Shown piece after piece: positions 24,770-30,936 of a stretch of 33,291 nt of DNA; position 1 is the first letter of the stretch, and every line of letters starts with the position of its first letter. The stretch covers positions 1 to 33,291 of the forward strand of contig JAJXWW010000049.1 of assembly GCA_021781415.1 (NCBI GenBank), given 5' to 3'. The position numbers were made by a program, and so were the translations under genes. The stretch comes from Planctomycetota bacterium (lineage in GTDB: Bacteria > Planctomycetota > Planctomycetia > Gemmatales > Gemmataceae). Below the pieces are notes generated by a model. That model searched no databases. It worked only from the letters and a program-made list of their open reading frames with translations, and was not told the origin of the DNA.

Positions 24770-25156
24770 ATGGCTTCGAAGATCGAAAACAAACCACGAG
24801 TCGATTCGGACTGCTGTCCATCCATCGCCGCCGTTGACGAACGCCCGTTGCTGTCGTCGGGTCAGGCGGCGGAGTTGATGGCCTTGTTCAAAGTGCTGGC
24901 CAACGATACGCGCTTGCGCATGTTGCACGCTCTGGTCAGTCGCGGTGAATTATGCGTTGGCGGTCTGGCCGAGGCGCTGGGCATGAAACCGCAGGCCGTT
25001 TCCAATCAACTCCAACGACTGCTGGATCGAGGCATCCTCGCCGCCCGCCGTCAGGGCAACAACATCTACTATCGCATCATCAACGCGTGCGTGACCGACT
25101 TACTCGACCGCGGCTTGTGCCTGGTCGATGACGAATGCGAGAGGAATCGCGCATGA
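24770..25156 (+). CDS. arsR: ArsR family arsenic-responsive repressor
   Basis: The ATG at 24770 has GGAG eight bases upstream and gives 128 residues, standard for the family. A winged helix-turn-helix is seen (LFKVLANDTRLRMLHALVSR, then ELCVGGLAEALGMKPQAVSNQL). Possible As(III) ligands are Cys15-Cys16 in SDCCPS and Cys62 in ELCVGG; the second Cys of the classical ELCVCDL motif is Gly. This matches the layout described for Corynebacterium glutamicum ArsR (Cys15, Cys16, Cys55), where the N-terminal pair joins the helix Cys. Two more Cys lie at the C-terminus (GLCLVDDEC). It probably represses its own operon by binding the inverted repeat over the promoter. The TGA overlaps the arsC ATG. Confidence 0.93.
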   Translation: MASKIENKPRVDSDCCPSIAAVDERPLLSSGQAAELMALFKVLANDTRLRMLHALVSRGELCVGGLAEALGMKPQAVSNQLQRLLDRGILAARRQGNNIYYRIINACVTDLLDRGLCLVDDECERNRA

Positions 25157-25551
25157 ACGAAATCAAGAAGCGTATCCTGTTCGTTTGCGTCGAGAACAGC
25201 AATCGCAGCCAGATGGCCGAGGCGTTCGCGCGCATGCACGGCGGCGACCGCGTCGAGGCGTTCAGCGCCGGCTCGAGGCCGTCGGGCAAAGTGAATCCCA
25301 CAGCGGTGCAGTTCATGTGCGAGGTCGGCTACGATCTGACGGCGCACGAATCGAAGTCGCTCGATCGGTTCAACGGTAAGGAAATCGATGTGGCCGTGAC
25401 GATGGGCTGCGGCGATGCCTGCCCTCTGGTCCGAGCCGCCCGCCGGGAAGAGTGGAACATCCCCGATCCCAAGGAGCTATCCGACGACGAATTTCGTCAA
25501 GTGCGCGATCTGATCGAACGCAAGGTTCGGGAGTTGTTATCAACCTTATAA
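25153..25551 (+). CDS. arsC: Arsenate reductase, LMW tyrosine phosphatase type
   Basis: The ATG at 25153 overlaps the arsR stop in ATGA, with GAGAGGA upstream, which points to translational coupling; an earlier in-frame start at 25135 is less likely. The 132-aa product has the phosphatase loop CVENSNRS (Cys12 to Arg18, a Cx5R motif) and later the pair Cys86/Cys90 in TMGCGDACP, with the general-acid Asp in IPDP (105). Such enzymes reduce arsenate to arsenite using thiols (thioredoxin or mycothiol-like systems). Of the Staphylococcus aureus pI258 triad of Cys10, Cys82 and Cys89, equivalents are present, so a thioredoxin-coupled mechanism is plausible. It makes arsenite for ArsM, encoded directly downstream. 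Confidence 0.93.
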   Translation: MNEIKKRILFVCVENSNRSQMAEAFARMHGGDRVEAFSAGSRPSGKVNPTAVQFMCEVGYDLTAHESKSLDRFNGKEIDVAVTMGCGDACPLVRAARREEWNIPDPKELSDDEFRQVRDLIERKVRELLSTL

Positions 25552-25576
25552 GATAGGTAAACAAAAGGAGTTTTTT

Positions 25577-26452
25577 ATGTCTACTGAAATCGTTGAGCAG
25601 GTTCGGTCGAAATATGCCTCCGTCGCGGTGAGCGAACTATCGAGCGAACATGCCGGCGTCCGCGCGGTGGCCGAGGCGTTCGGCTACAGTCCCGAAGAAT
25701 TGGCGTCGATTCCCGCCGAGGCAAACATGGGGCTTTCGTGCGGCAATCCGACGGCGTTCGCCCATCTGCGGCCCGGTGAAACCGTCGTCGATCTCGGCTG
25801 CGGCGGCGGTTTGGACGTGCTGTTGGCGGCGAAGAAGGTCGGTCCCACCGGCAAGGCCATCGGCATCGACATGACGCCGGAGATGATCGACCGGGCCCGA
25901 CGCAACGCCGCCAGCCAGCAGTTGCCCAACGTCGAATTCCATCTCAGCACCATCGACAAACTGCCGCTGCCCGATGCCTCGGTCGATTGCGTCATCTCTA
26001 ATTGCGTCATCAACCTTGCCCCAGATAAGGGAGCGGTGTTCCGCGAAGTATACCGCGTCCTCAAACCGGGCGGTCGTCTCGCCGTGTCCGACATCGCCTT
26101 GAAGCGACCGCTTCCGGACGATCTGGCCCGCAACATCATGGCCTACGTCGGCTGCATCGCCGGAGCCGTGCTTATCGCCGACTACGAGCGCGATCTGCGG
26201 GACGCCGGTTTCGAGGCGATTCAAGTGGTGGATACGGGTAAGGATTTGAACGCCTACGCCAAGGTCGAGAATCAATCCGCCTGCTGCGCACCGCCCATGT
26301 CCAGTGACAACGGCTTGTCTCTGGCTTCGAGTTGCTGCAGCGGCGAGGAGAGCGTCCACGAGAGCTTGACCAAACTGCTGAGCCAATACAACGTGAACGA
26401 TTTCGCCGCCAGCGTGCAAGTGTACGCGCTTCGCGGAAAGAGAACGACGTAA
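25577..26452 (+). CDS. arsM: Arsenite S-adenosylmethionine methyltransferase
   Basis: The ATG at 25577 has AAAGGAG seven bases upstream and starts 25 bases after arsC. The 291-aa product has a class I methyltransferase fold with motif [11 protein letters not shown] (71-80). Three Cys at conserved ArsM positions are present: Cys55 (LSCGNP), Cys143 (SNCVIN) and Cys193 (VGCIAG). They hold As(III) for stepwise methylation to mono-, di- and trimethylarsenicals. The C-terminus adds two Cys pairs (236-237 in SACCAPP and 253-254 in SSCCSG) that could bind or deliver arsenic. It is the last gene of the arsR-arsC-arsM operon and is followed by a hairpin. No arsenite efflux gene is visible, so methylation may be the main exit. 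Confidence 0.95.
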   Translation: MSTEIVEQVRSKYASVAVSELSSEHAGVRAVAEAFGYSPEELASIPAEANMGLSCGNPTAFAHLRPGETVVDLGCGGGLDVLLAAKKVGPTGKAIGIDMTPEMIDRARRNAASQQLPNVEFHLSTIDKLPLPDASVDCVISNCVINLAPDKGAVFREVYRVLKPGGRLAVSDIALKRPLPDDLARNIMAYVGCIAGAVLIADYERDLRDAGFEAIQVVDTGKDLNAYAKVENQSACCAPPMSSDNGLSLASSCCSGEESVHESLTKLLSQYNVNDFAASVQVYALRGKRTT

Positions 26453-26469
26453 ACAAACCTTCCGTACCC

Positions 26470-26492
26470 GTGACGCTTCTCGTAAGCGTCAC
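26470..26492 (+). terminator. Hairpin after arsM
   Basis: GTGACGCTT (26470-26478) pairs perfectly with AAGCGTCAC (26484-26492) around CTCGT, starting 17 bases after the arsM stop. No T-run follows. The remaining gap to the convergent glycosyltransferase (stop at 26719) has no gene that I can support; it holds a run of nine G's (about 26679-26687). Confidence 0.6.
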
Positions 26493-26718
26493 TAGCCCGA
26501 ATTGCGCACTACAGAGGTCGCCGAGATCGCAGAAAAATCAAGAGAGTGCTTTTCAAGAGGTGAGGCTCCTTGCGGGGCGAACGAGTTTGCTGCACCCTTA
26601 TGCGAGAACCGTGTTCGGAACTCATTCTTATCAGTGGGCGAAATTGCGGTTCGATGTGGCGCGGAGCAGAGCGCGGGGGGGGGCCCTCACGCTCCACTTC
26701 GCGGCGCGGATTACCGGA

Positions 26719-27393
26719 TCAGCGCACCACCGGATAGAACGCGGCCAGGCGATCGGGATGGACTCCGGCGGCGGCGAGCGCTGTGAGCGTCCAGTTTCGC
26801 AGCGTCTGCCGCACGACTCCTTGTCGTTGCCAGCGCCGCGGCGAGACGAAGATGCGGCGCGGAGCGACGACCGCGCGCCCGTGTCGACGGAGCTTCTTAC
26901 TGAGGAATACATCCTCCATGAGGCGGAGGAGTGGAAAGCCTCCGATCCGCTCGAACATTCGGCGTTCCACGAATAGTCCTTGATCGCCGTAGATCAATCC
27001 CGTCAGCCGGACGCGCGCCGTGGCGGCGGCATCGACGAGGCGATAGATCGGCTTCTCGTCCGCAACCGTCATGCGAAAGCATCCCGCAACCACGCCGCGC
27101 AGCCGCAGACATTCCGTTGCCGCGTCCAGCGCGCCCGGTTCGAGCGTGCAATCGGCGTGTAGAAAGAGAAGTATCTCGCCGGAAGCGTGGGCCGCGCCGT
27201 AATTCATTTGCGCGGCGCGCCCGCGCGGCCCTTGTAGCAGGCGGTCGGCCTCACGAGCCAGTTGGCAAGTTGCATCCGTGCTGCCGCCGTCCACGACGAG
27301 AATCTCGCGCGGTCGTTCGGCGCGGACGGAGCGCAGCGTCTCCGTCAGACACGACGCCTCGTTCAAAGTGGGAATGATTACGGAAATGGTCAT
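26719..27393 (-). CDS. Family 2 glycosyltransferase, TIGR04283-like (arsenosugar-associated)
   Basis: The frame is open to 27534, but the ATG at 27393 begins directly with the family start MTISVIIPTLNEASCL and gives 224 residues, the usual length; AGAAG lies nine bases upstream. The GT-A fold is shown by IPTLNE, DGGSTD (35-40) and HADC (79-82, the DxD-like metal site), followed later by GDQGLF and MEDV. It resembles the TIGR04283 family, described as rSAM/selenodomain-associated and now named arsenosugar biosynthesis glycosyltransferase. The neighbouring convergent arsRCM operon supports that label, although the radical SAM protein ArsS and a TIGR04282 partner are not in the window. It may therefore use another acceptor. 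A family assignment without a search is moderately sure. Confidence 0.85.
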   Translation of the reverse strand: MTISVIIPTLNEASCLTETLRSVRAERPREILVVDGGSTDATCQLAREADRLLQGPRGRAAQMNYGAAHASGEILLFLHADCTLEPGALDAATECLRLRGVVAGCFRMTVADEKPIYRLVDAAATARVRLTGLIYGDQGLFVERRMFERIGGFPLLRLMEDVFLSKKLRRHGRAVVAPRRIFVSPRRWQRQGVVRQTLRNWTLTALAAAGVHPDRLAAFYPVVR

Positions 27394-27474
27394 GGGGCAT
27401 ACTTCTGGCGAGGATTCCGATTCCTCTCGCCGGTGGGGTCCGATTCTCTCATCGATAAAACCTCGCTTGTTCGT

Positions 27475-27494
27475 TTGACGCGCTTCGTTATAAT
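27475..27494 (+). promoter_or_regulatory. Promoter region of the redoxin-like gene
   Basis: A perfect TATAAT lies at 27489-27494, 73 bases before the ATG. TTGTTC at 27467-27472 gives a normal 16-base spacing as the -35 element. A TTGAC (27475-27479) also stands nine bases upstream of the TATAAT, as in other plus-strand leaders of the window. Confidence 0.45.
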
Positions 27495-27566
27495 CCGCCG
27501 CCGCGTCGGAGAGATTCCAACGCGGCCCGTGCAACCCATTTTATCCCATTATCCATCGAGGATTCG

Positions 27567-29099
27567 ATGGCAGCGATTTTTTGTTTGCTCGTTTCCACTG
27601 TCCTGCCGGGACAGTCGCCTCCACCGCAACCGCCCCCATCGCCCCGTTCTTCGCCGGCGCGCCCGTCCGCGAGCGTCGGCGACGCGATCCTGATGCCGCG
27701 CCTCAGTCGAGGGCAAGAGATCGTCTATCGTGGCATCTACACCGAGGAAGGGCGCGACGGTGGCGTTCACTTCGATCGATCGTATCGGGTGGAAACACGG
27801 CTTCTCGTTCTGGACACTCCGCCCAAAGGGGCCGATGTCGCGGTGATGACCCTGTTGAAACATCGGGCCGCGACCGGCTCGACGCCCGTGGAAGTTTCTG
27901 CCGCGCCGTTATCCGTTCGTCTCGAGCGTGCATTCGTCGATCTGCAGGGCAATCTGCGCGGCGGAGAGAGCGTCGATCTGAAGGTTCCGCTGGACACCGC
28001 GCCGACGCTGGAATCCGGCTTCGTCGTCTCGCTGCCGGGTGGACGCCTTCGCTCCGGCCAAGCCTGGACCACGGTGGAAGGCGACCGACCGGCGATCACC
28101 TGGCGCGTCACCGGTACCGACATGGCGGCCGGCTACAGTTGCGTCAAGCTGGTAGGCGAGCAAAAGACGGAAGACTGGGATCGACCGCGCGGCGACCGTC
28201 CGGCTTGGCGGCGCGTGGAGACGGTGTGGTTGGCTCCGCATTTGGGACTGGCTTGCCGCGTGGAGCGCGAGATTTTCCACCGCGAGCCGGCGCAGCGCGA
28301 GGCGACACGAAAGAGCCGTTTGCGCATCGAGATGGAAAGCTCGCTTCAAATGGCGGGTCGAGGCGGCGACAGTCGGCGACAAGAAGTGGTTCAGGCGCTG
28401 GCATTCCGCGAGGCGCTGACCCCTCTGCTGGAACAGCCGGCTCGGTGTGGTCCTCAATGCGCTGCCCTGCTGCGGCGCATCGATCAATTCTTGTCGGATC
28501 AACCGGAGACGGCCTATCGGCCGGCGTTGGTGCAGGTGAAACGGCGCGTCGAGGCGGCGCAGCGCGGAGAGACGCCGCCCGCGCCGGTAAGCGAATTTCG
28601 TCCCGTGGCCACCGGCGCGGCGCTCGGCCAACGCGCCCCGGATTTCATCGCCAGCAATTTCAACGGTGGCTCGGCGGAGCTGCGACGATGGACGGGCAAG
28701 CCGGTGGTGTTGGTCTTTTATCATCCGTCGTCGCGGACGGCGGCCAGCGTCCTTCGATTCGCTCAACAATTGCAGTCGCGCTACGACAAGCAAATTGTCG
28801 TGGCCGGTCTCAGCATTTCGGATAATGGCGATCTCGTTCGACGTCAGCGAGCCGAATTGGGAGTCACGCTTCCCATTCTCAGTGGCGGCGGGATGCGTAC
28901 CAGTTTCGGCGTCGCATCGACTCCCAAGATCGTCGTCCTCGACGCCAATAACATTATTCGAGGCGAATACCTCGGCTGGGCCTGGGGCGAGACGGCCCGC
29001 GAAGTGGAGAGCGAGCTGAAAAAATGGCTGAAGGCGAGCCAAGAGCCGGCCTCCCCGGCTCCCGCGCGCGCGCCGAAAGGTGACGGGACGAGGGGCTAA
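27567..29099 (+). CDS. Exported protein with C-terminal cysteine-less thioredoxin-like domain
   Basis: ATG at 27567 with GAGG close upstream. The 510-aa product starts with a short hydrophobic segment (MAAIFCLLVSTVLPGQS) lacking N-terminal positive charges, then a Pro-rich linker, so export is likely but not certain. Residues about 40-270 form a beta-rich domain of unknown function. From about 352 an AhpC/TSA or thioredoxin-like fold appears: LGQRAPDF, KPVVLVFYH, then LPILSGG and the cis-Pro loop ASTPKIVVLD (Pro453). At the active-site position the sequence is HPSSRT (386-391), so neither a CxxC nor a peroxidatic Cys is present. The domain cannot do thiol chemistry in the normal way; it may bind a partner or ligand. 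The stop codon sits in the loop of a small hairpin. Confidence 0.85.
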   Translation: MAAIFCLLVSTVLPGQSPPPQPPPSPRSSPARPSASVGDAILMPRLSRGQEIVYRGIYTEEGRDGGVHFDRSYRVETRLLVLDTPPKGADVAVMTLLKHRAATGSTPVEVSAAPLSVRLERAFVDLQGNLRGGESVDLKVPLDTAPTLESGFVVSLPGGRLRSGQAWTTVEGDRPAITWRVTGTDMAAGYSCVKLVGEQKTEDWDRPRGDRPAWRRVETVWLAPHLGLACRVEREIFHREPAQREATRKSRLRIEMESSLQMAGRGGDSRRQEVVQALAFREALTPLLEQPARCGPQCAALLRRIDQFLSDQPETAYRPALVQVKRRVEAAQRGETPPAPVSEFRPVATGAALGQRAPDFIASNFNGGSAELRRWTGKPVVLVFYHPSSRTAASVLRFAQQLQSRYDKQIVVAGLSISDNGDLVRRQRAELGVTLPILSGGGMRTSFGVASTPKIVVLDANNIIRGEYLGWAWGETAREVESELKKWLKASQEPASPAPARAPKGDGTRG

Positions 29100-29106
29100 G
29101 CCCTTC
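29090..29106 (+). terminator. Hairpin with the redoxin-like stop codon in its loop
   Basis: GAGGGGC (29090-29096) pairs with GCCCTTC (29100-29106), one pair being G-T, and the loop is the TAA stop codon itself. A further small hairpin, GACGGT with ACCGTC, follows at 29137-29151. Neither has a T-run. The region up to 29272 holds no gene that I can support. Confidence 0.35.
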
Positions 29107-29203
29107 GACCGCCCTTGGGACAGAAAATCCCCTTCAGACGGTAAAACCGTCGTCTTCGCCGAGGGGAAACGAGATCCGAGCGCTGGGCAACGCTTGCGAA
29201 GCC

Positions 29204-29223
29204 TTGACTCGCGCCGATAGGAT
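29204..29223 (+). promoter_or_regulatory. TTGAC-N9-TAGGAT element
   Basis: TTGAC (29204-29208) and TAGGAT (29218-29223) are separated by nine bases and lie 49 bases before the GTG at 29273. It has the same layout as elements before two other plus-strand genes. Its role is uncertain. Confidence 0.3.
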
Positions 29224-29272
29224 GAAGTGGGGAGGGGTTCCTGTTTCGCCTCACCGACGGGAGGACAGGGAC

Positions 29273-29758
29273 GTGACGGAGTACCAGATTCAGCCCAACA
29301 CGCGGCATTGTTTCGCCACCGGGCGCGAGCTTCAACCTGGCGAACGCTACTACGGAGTGCTTCTTGAAGAAGAAGGGAAGTTCGTTCGCCGCGATTACAG
29401 CGTCGAATCTTGGCGCGGCCCTCCTCCAGGCGCATTCAGTTTTTGGATGGGCCGACTCGTTCCTCCACAGGGCAAACGACGCCAGCCCATCGACGACGAG
29501 ATGCTCGTGGAATGCTTCGAGCGCCTCGAAGGACAGTTGGAGCCAAACCGCGTTCGCTTTCGCTACGTTGTCGCCCTGCTGTTGATGCGGCGGCGGCGGT
29601 TGCGTCTGGAAGACACGCAACACGACGGCGGCCAAGAAGTGATGACGATGCGATGCACCCGGAGCGGTTCGCGTTGTGCAGTGGTTAATCCGGGCCTCAC
29701 GGATGAGGAACTGGCAACGGTCCAGGACGACGTATTCCAAGCCCTTGGTTGGGAGTAA
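29273..29758 (+). CDS. Conserved-looking hypothetical protein
   Basis: The frame is open from 29204, but the GTG at 29273 has GGAGG eight bases upstream and is the likely start. The 161-aa product begins MTEYQIQPNTRHCFATGREL and continues QPGERYYGVLLEEEGKFVRRDYSVESW, a pattern like a small treble-clef or zinc-ribbon domain in which most metal ligands are lost (only His12 and Cys13 remain near the start). The middle has a basic, hydrophobic helix (FRYVVALLLMRRRRLRLED), too short and charged for a membrane span. It has no signal peptide. It ends five bases before the lipoprotein gene, so the two are probably co-translated. I recall similar proteins in other planctomycetes but know no function. 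Confidence 0.8.
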   Translation: MTEYQIQPNTRHCFATGRELQPGERYYGVLLEEEGKFVRRDYSVESWRGPPPGAFSFWMGRLVPPQGKRRQPIDDEMLVECFERLEGQLEPNRVRFRYVVALLLMRRRRLRLEDTQHDGGQEVMTMRCTRSGSRCAVVNPGLTDEELATVQDDVFQALGWE

Positions 29759-29763
29759 GTTCC

Positions 29764-30705
29764 ATGCGGTCAATCCTTGCCGGCGTTGGTCTCCTGGTTG
29801 CCCTGTTCGCCCTCGGCTGCAATCTCGCCCCGCATAACCGCGACAATCCCAGCATCGGCGGCAAGAAAGCCTCCACCGCCACGCCCACCGTCGAAGGCTT
29901 GGTCAAATACCTCAACCATAACGCGGAAGCCGTCAAATCGAATCAGGCGATCAATTGCACGAACCTGACCATCGACCTCGTCGCCGACGGTCGGCCTATT
30001 GGGATCAGCAGCAGGCTCGTCTGTCAGTCGCCGCGCAATTTCCGCATGTCCGGCGTTCTGCTCGGCCAACCCGCCGTCGAAGTCGGTTCCAACGATAAAG
30101 AGTTCTGGTTCTGGTGCAAGGAGATGCGCAACAAGGACGAGCCGGCTTATCTCTACCATTGCTCCTACGACGCCTTGGCGCGGGGCACGAAGATTCCCTT
30201 CCCATTCCAGCCGGAAATGGTTCTCAAGGCGCTGGGCGTGTCCCCCTACGACACGGCGAAACCCTACGAGATGAAAATTGCGGACAATAAGGGCCTCAAA
30301 ACGATCCGACTCTCGGAGCAGACGCTCTCGCCGCAAAACACCACGGTCAAGAAGATCACCGTCTTCGATTTCCACGAACGGAGCGTGCCGTATCCGCAAG
30401 TCATCGAACACATCCTGGAAGACGACAAAGGCCGGGTCATCTGCTCCGCCACGATTCAAAGCACGCAGCTCGTGGGCGGTCCCACCGGGGTCATTCTGCC
30501 GAAGCAACTCACCCTCAATTGGCCGGATCAAAAGTTGCAGATGAAGATGCGTTTTGAAAATCCTCGTATTGTGGACATGCCGGAGGCAAAAGCGGCAACC
30601 GTCTTCAATCGTCAAGGGCTTCAGTATCAATCGTTCGATCTCGCCTCGAACACCGTGGACGGCGCGGGGGTCCAACAAGCGGGCGCTCTCTATCGCCGCC
30701 CCTGA
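29764..30705 (+). CDS. LolA-like lipoprotein
   Basis: The ATG at 29764 has GGAG eight bases upstream. The 313-aa product begins with a lipoprotein signal peptide (MRSILAGVGLLVALFALGC) with lipobox ALGC, lipidated at Cys19. The mature part (about 40-290) is beta-rich and opens with a stretch that looks like the LolA/LolB or DUF4292 fold: VEGLVKYLNHN, then DGRPIGISSRLVCQSPRNFRM and VEVGSNDKEFWFW. Such proteins bind lipid or lipoprotein in a half-barrel. Extra Cys (Cys62-type NCTNL, LVCQS, WCKEM, YHCSY) are notable for a periplasmic protein. It follows the small hypothetical gene within five bases and is ended by a strong hairpin. Function in lipid transport is inferred only from fold. Confidence 0.82.
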   Translation: MRSILAGVGLLVALFALGCNLAPHNRDNPSIGGKKASTATPTVEGLVKYLNHNAEAVKSNQAINCTNLTIDLVADGRPIGISSRLVCQSPRNFRMSGVLLGQPAVEVGSNDKEFWFWCKEMRNKDEPAYLYHCSYDALARGTKIPFPFQPEMVLKALGVSPYDTAKPYEMKIADNKGLKTIRLSEQTLSPQNTTVKKITVFDFHERSVPYPQVIEHILEDDKGRVICSATIQSTQLVGGPTGVILPKQLTLNWPDQKLQMKMRFENPRIVDMPEAKAATVFNRQGLQYQSFDLASNTVDGAGVQQAGALYRRP

Positions 30706-30716
30706 GGAAACCATCG

Positions 30717-30748
30717 CCTCGTTTCCGCGCTCCCGCGCGGAAACGAGG
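30717..30748 (+). terminator. Perfect 14-bp hairpin after the lipoprotein gene
   Basis: CCTCGTTTCCGCGC (30717-30730) pairs perfectly with GCGCGGAAACGAGG (30735-30748) around TCCC, 11 bases after the TGA of the lipoprotein gene. No T-run follows, like most of the other hairpins in the window. Confidence 0.7.
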
Positions 30749-30768
30749 ATCGACTCTCTTGCCAGCCT

Positions 30769-30789
30769 TCTAGGCATTCCGTGCCTAGA
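30769..30789. promoter_or_regulatory. Palindrome in the nirB upstream region
   Basis: TCTAGGCA (30769-30776) and TGCCTAGA (30782-30789) form a perfect inverted repeat around TTCCG, 148 bases upstream of nirB. It could be an operator for nitrogen or oxygen control of nirB, or another post-stop hairpin of the lipoprotein gene. Further down, TTGACA (30849-30854) could be a -35 element, but no good -10 follows. Confidence 0.35.
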
Positions 30790-30936
30790 CCATGTCTCGT
30801 CCGCGCTCGATTCGGGTTCACCTCCTCCCCACACCGTTCCTATCTCGTTTGACATCAAGCTGTTATCGAGAGTGATTTCGATTGCTCCTCGCCGGTATTA
30901 GATTTGCACCTGCTCTCTTCTACCTAACAAAATGCG

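Noticed and set aside
26500..26718. Plus-strand frames after arsM with a long G-run
   Set aside because: No ribosome site, no domain and overlap with the convergent glycosyltransferase; treated as non-coding.
27909..29435. 508-aa minus-strand frame opposite the redoxin-like gene
   Set aside because: Shadow of the plus-strand genes; it crosses an intergenic gap and has no domain.
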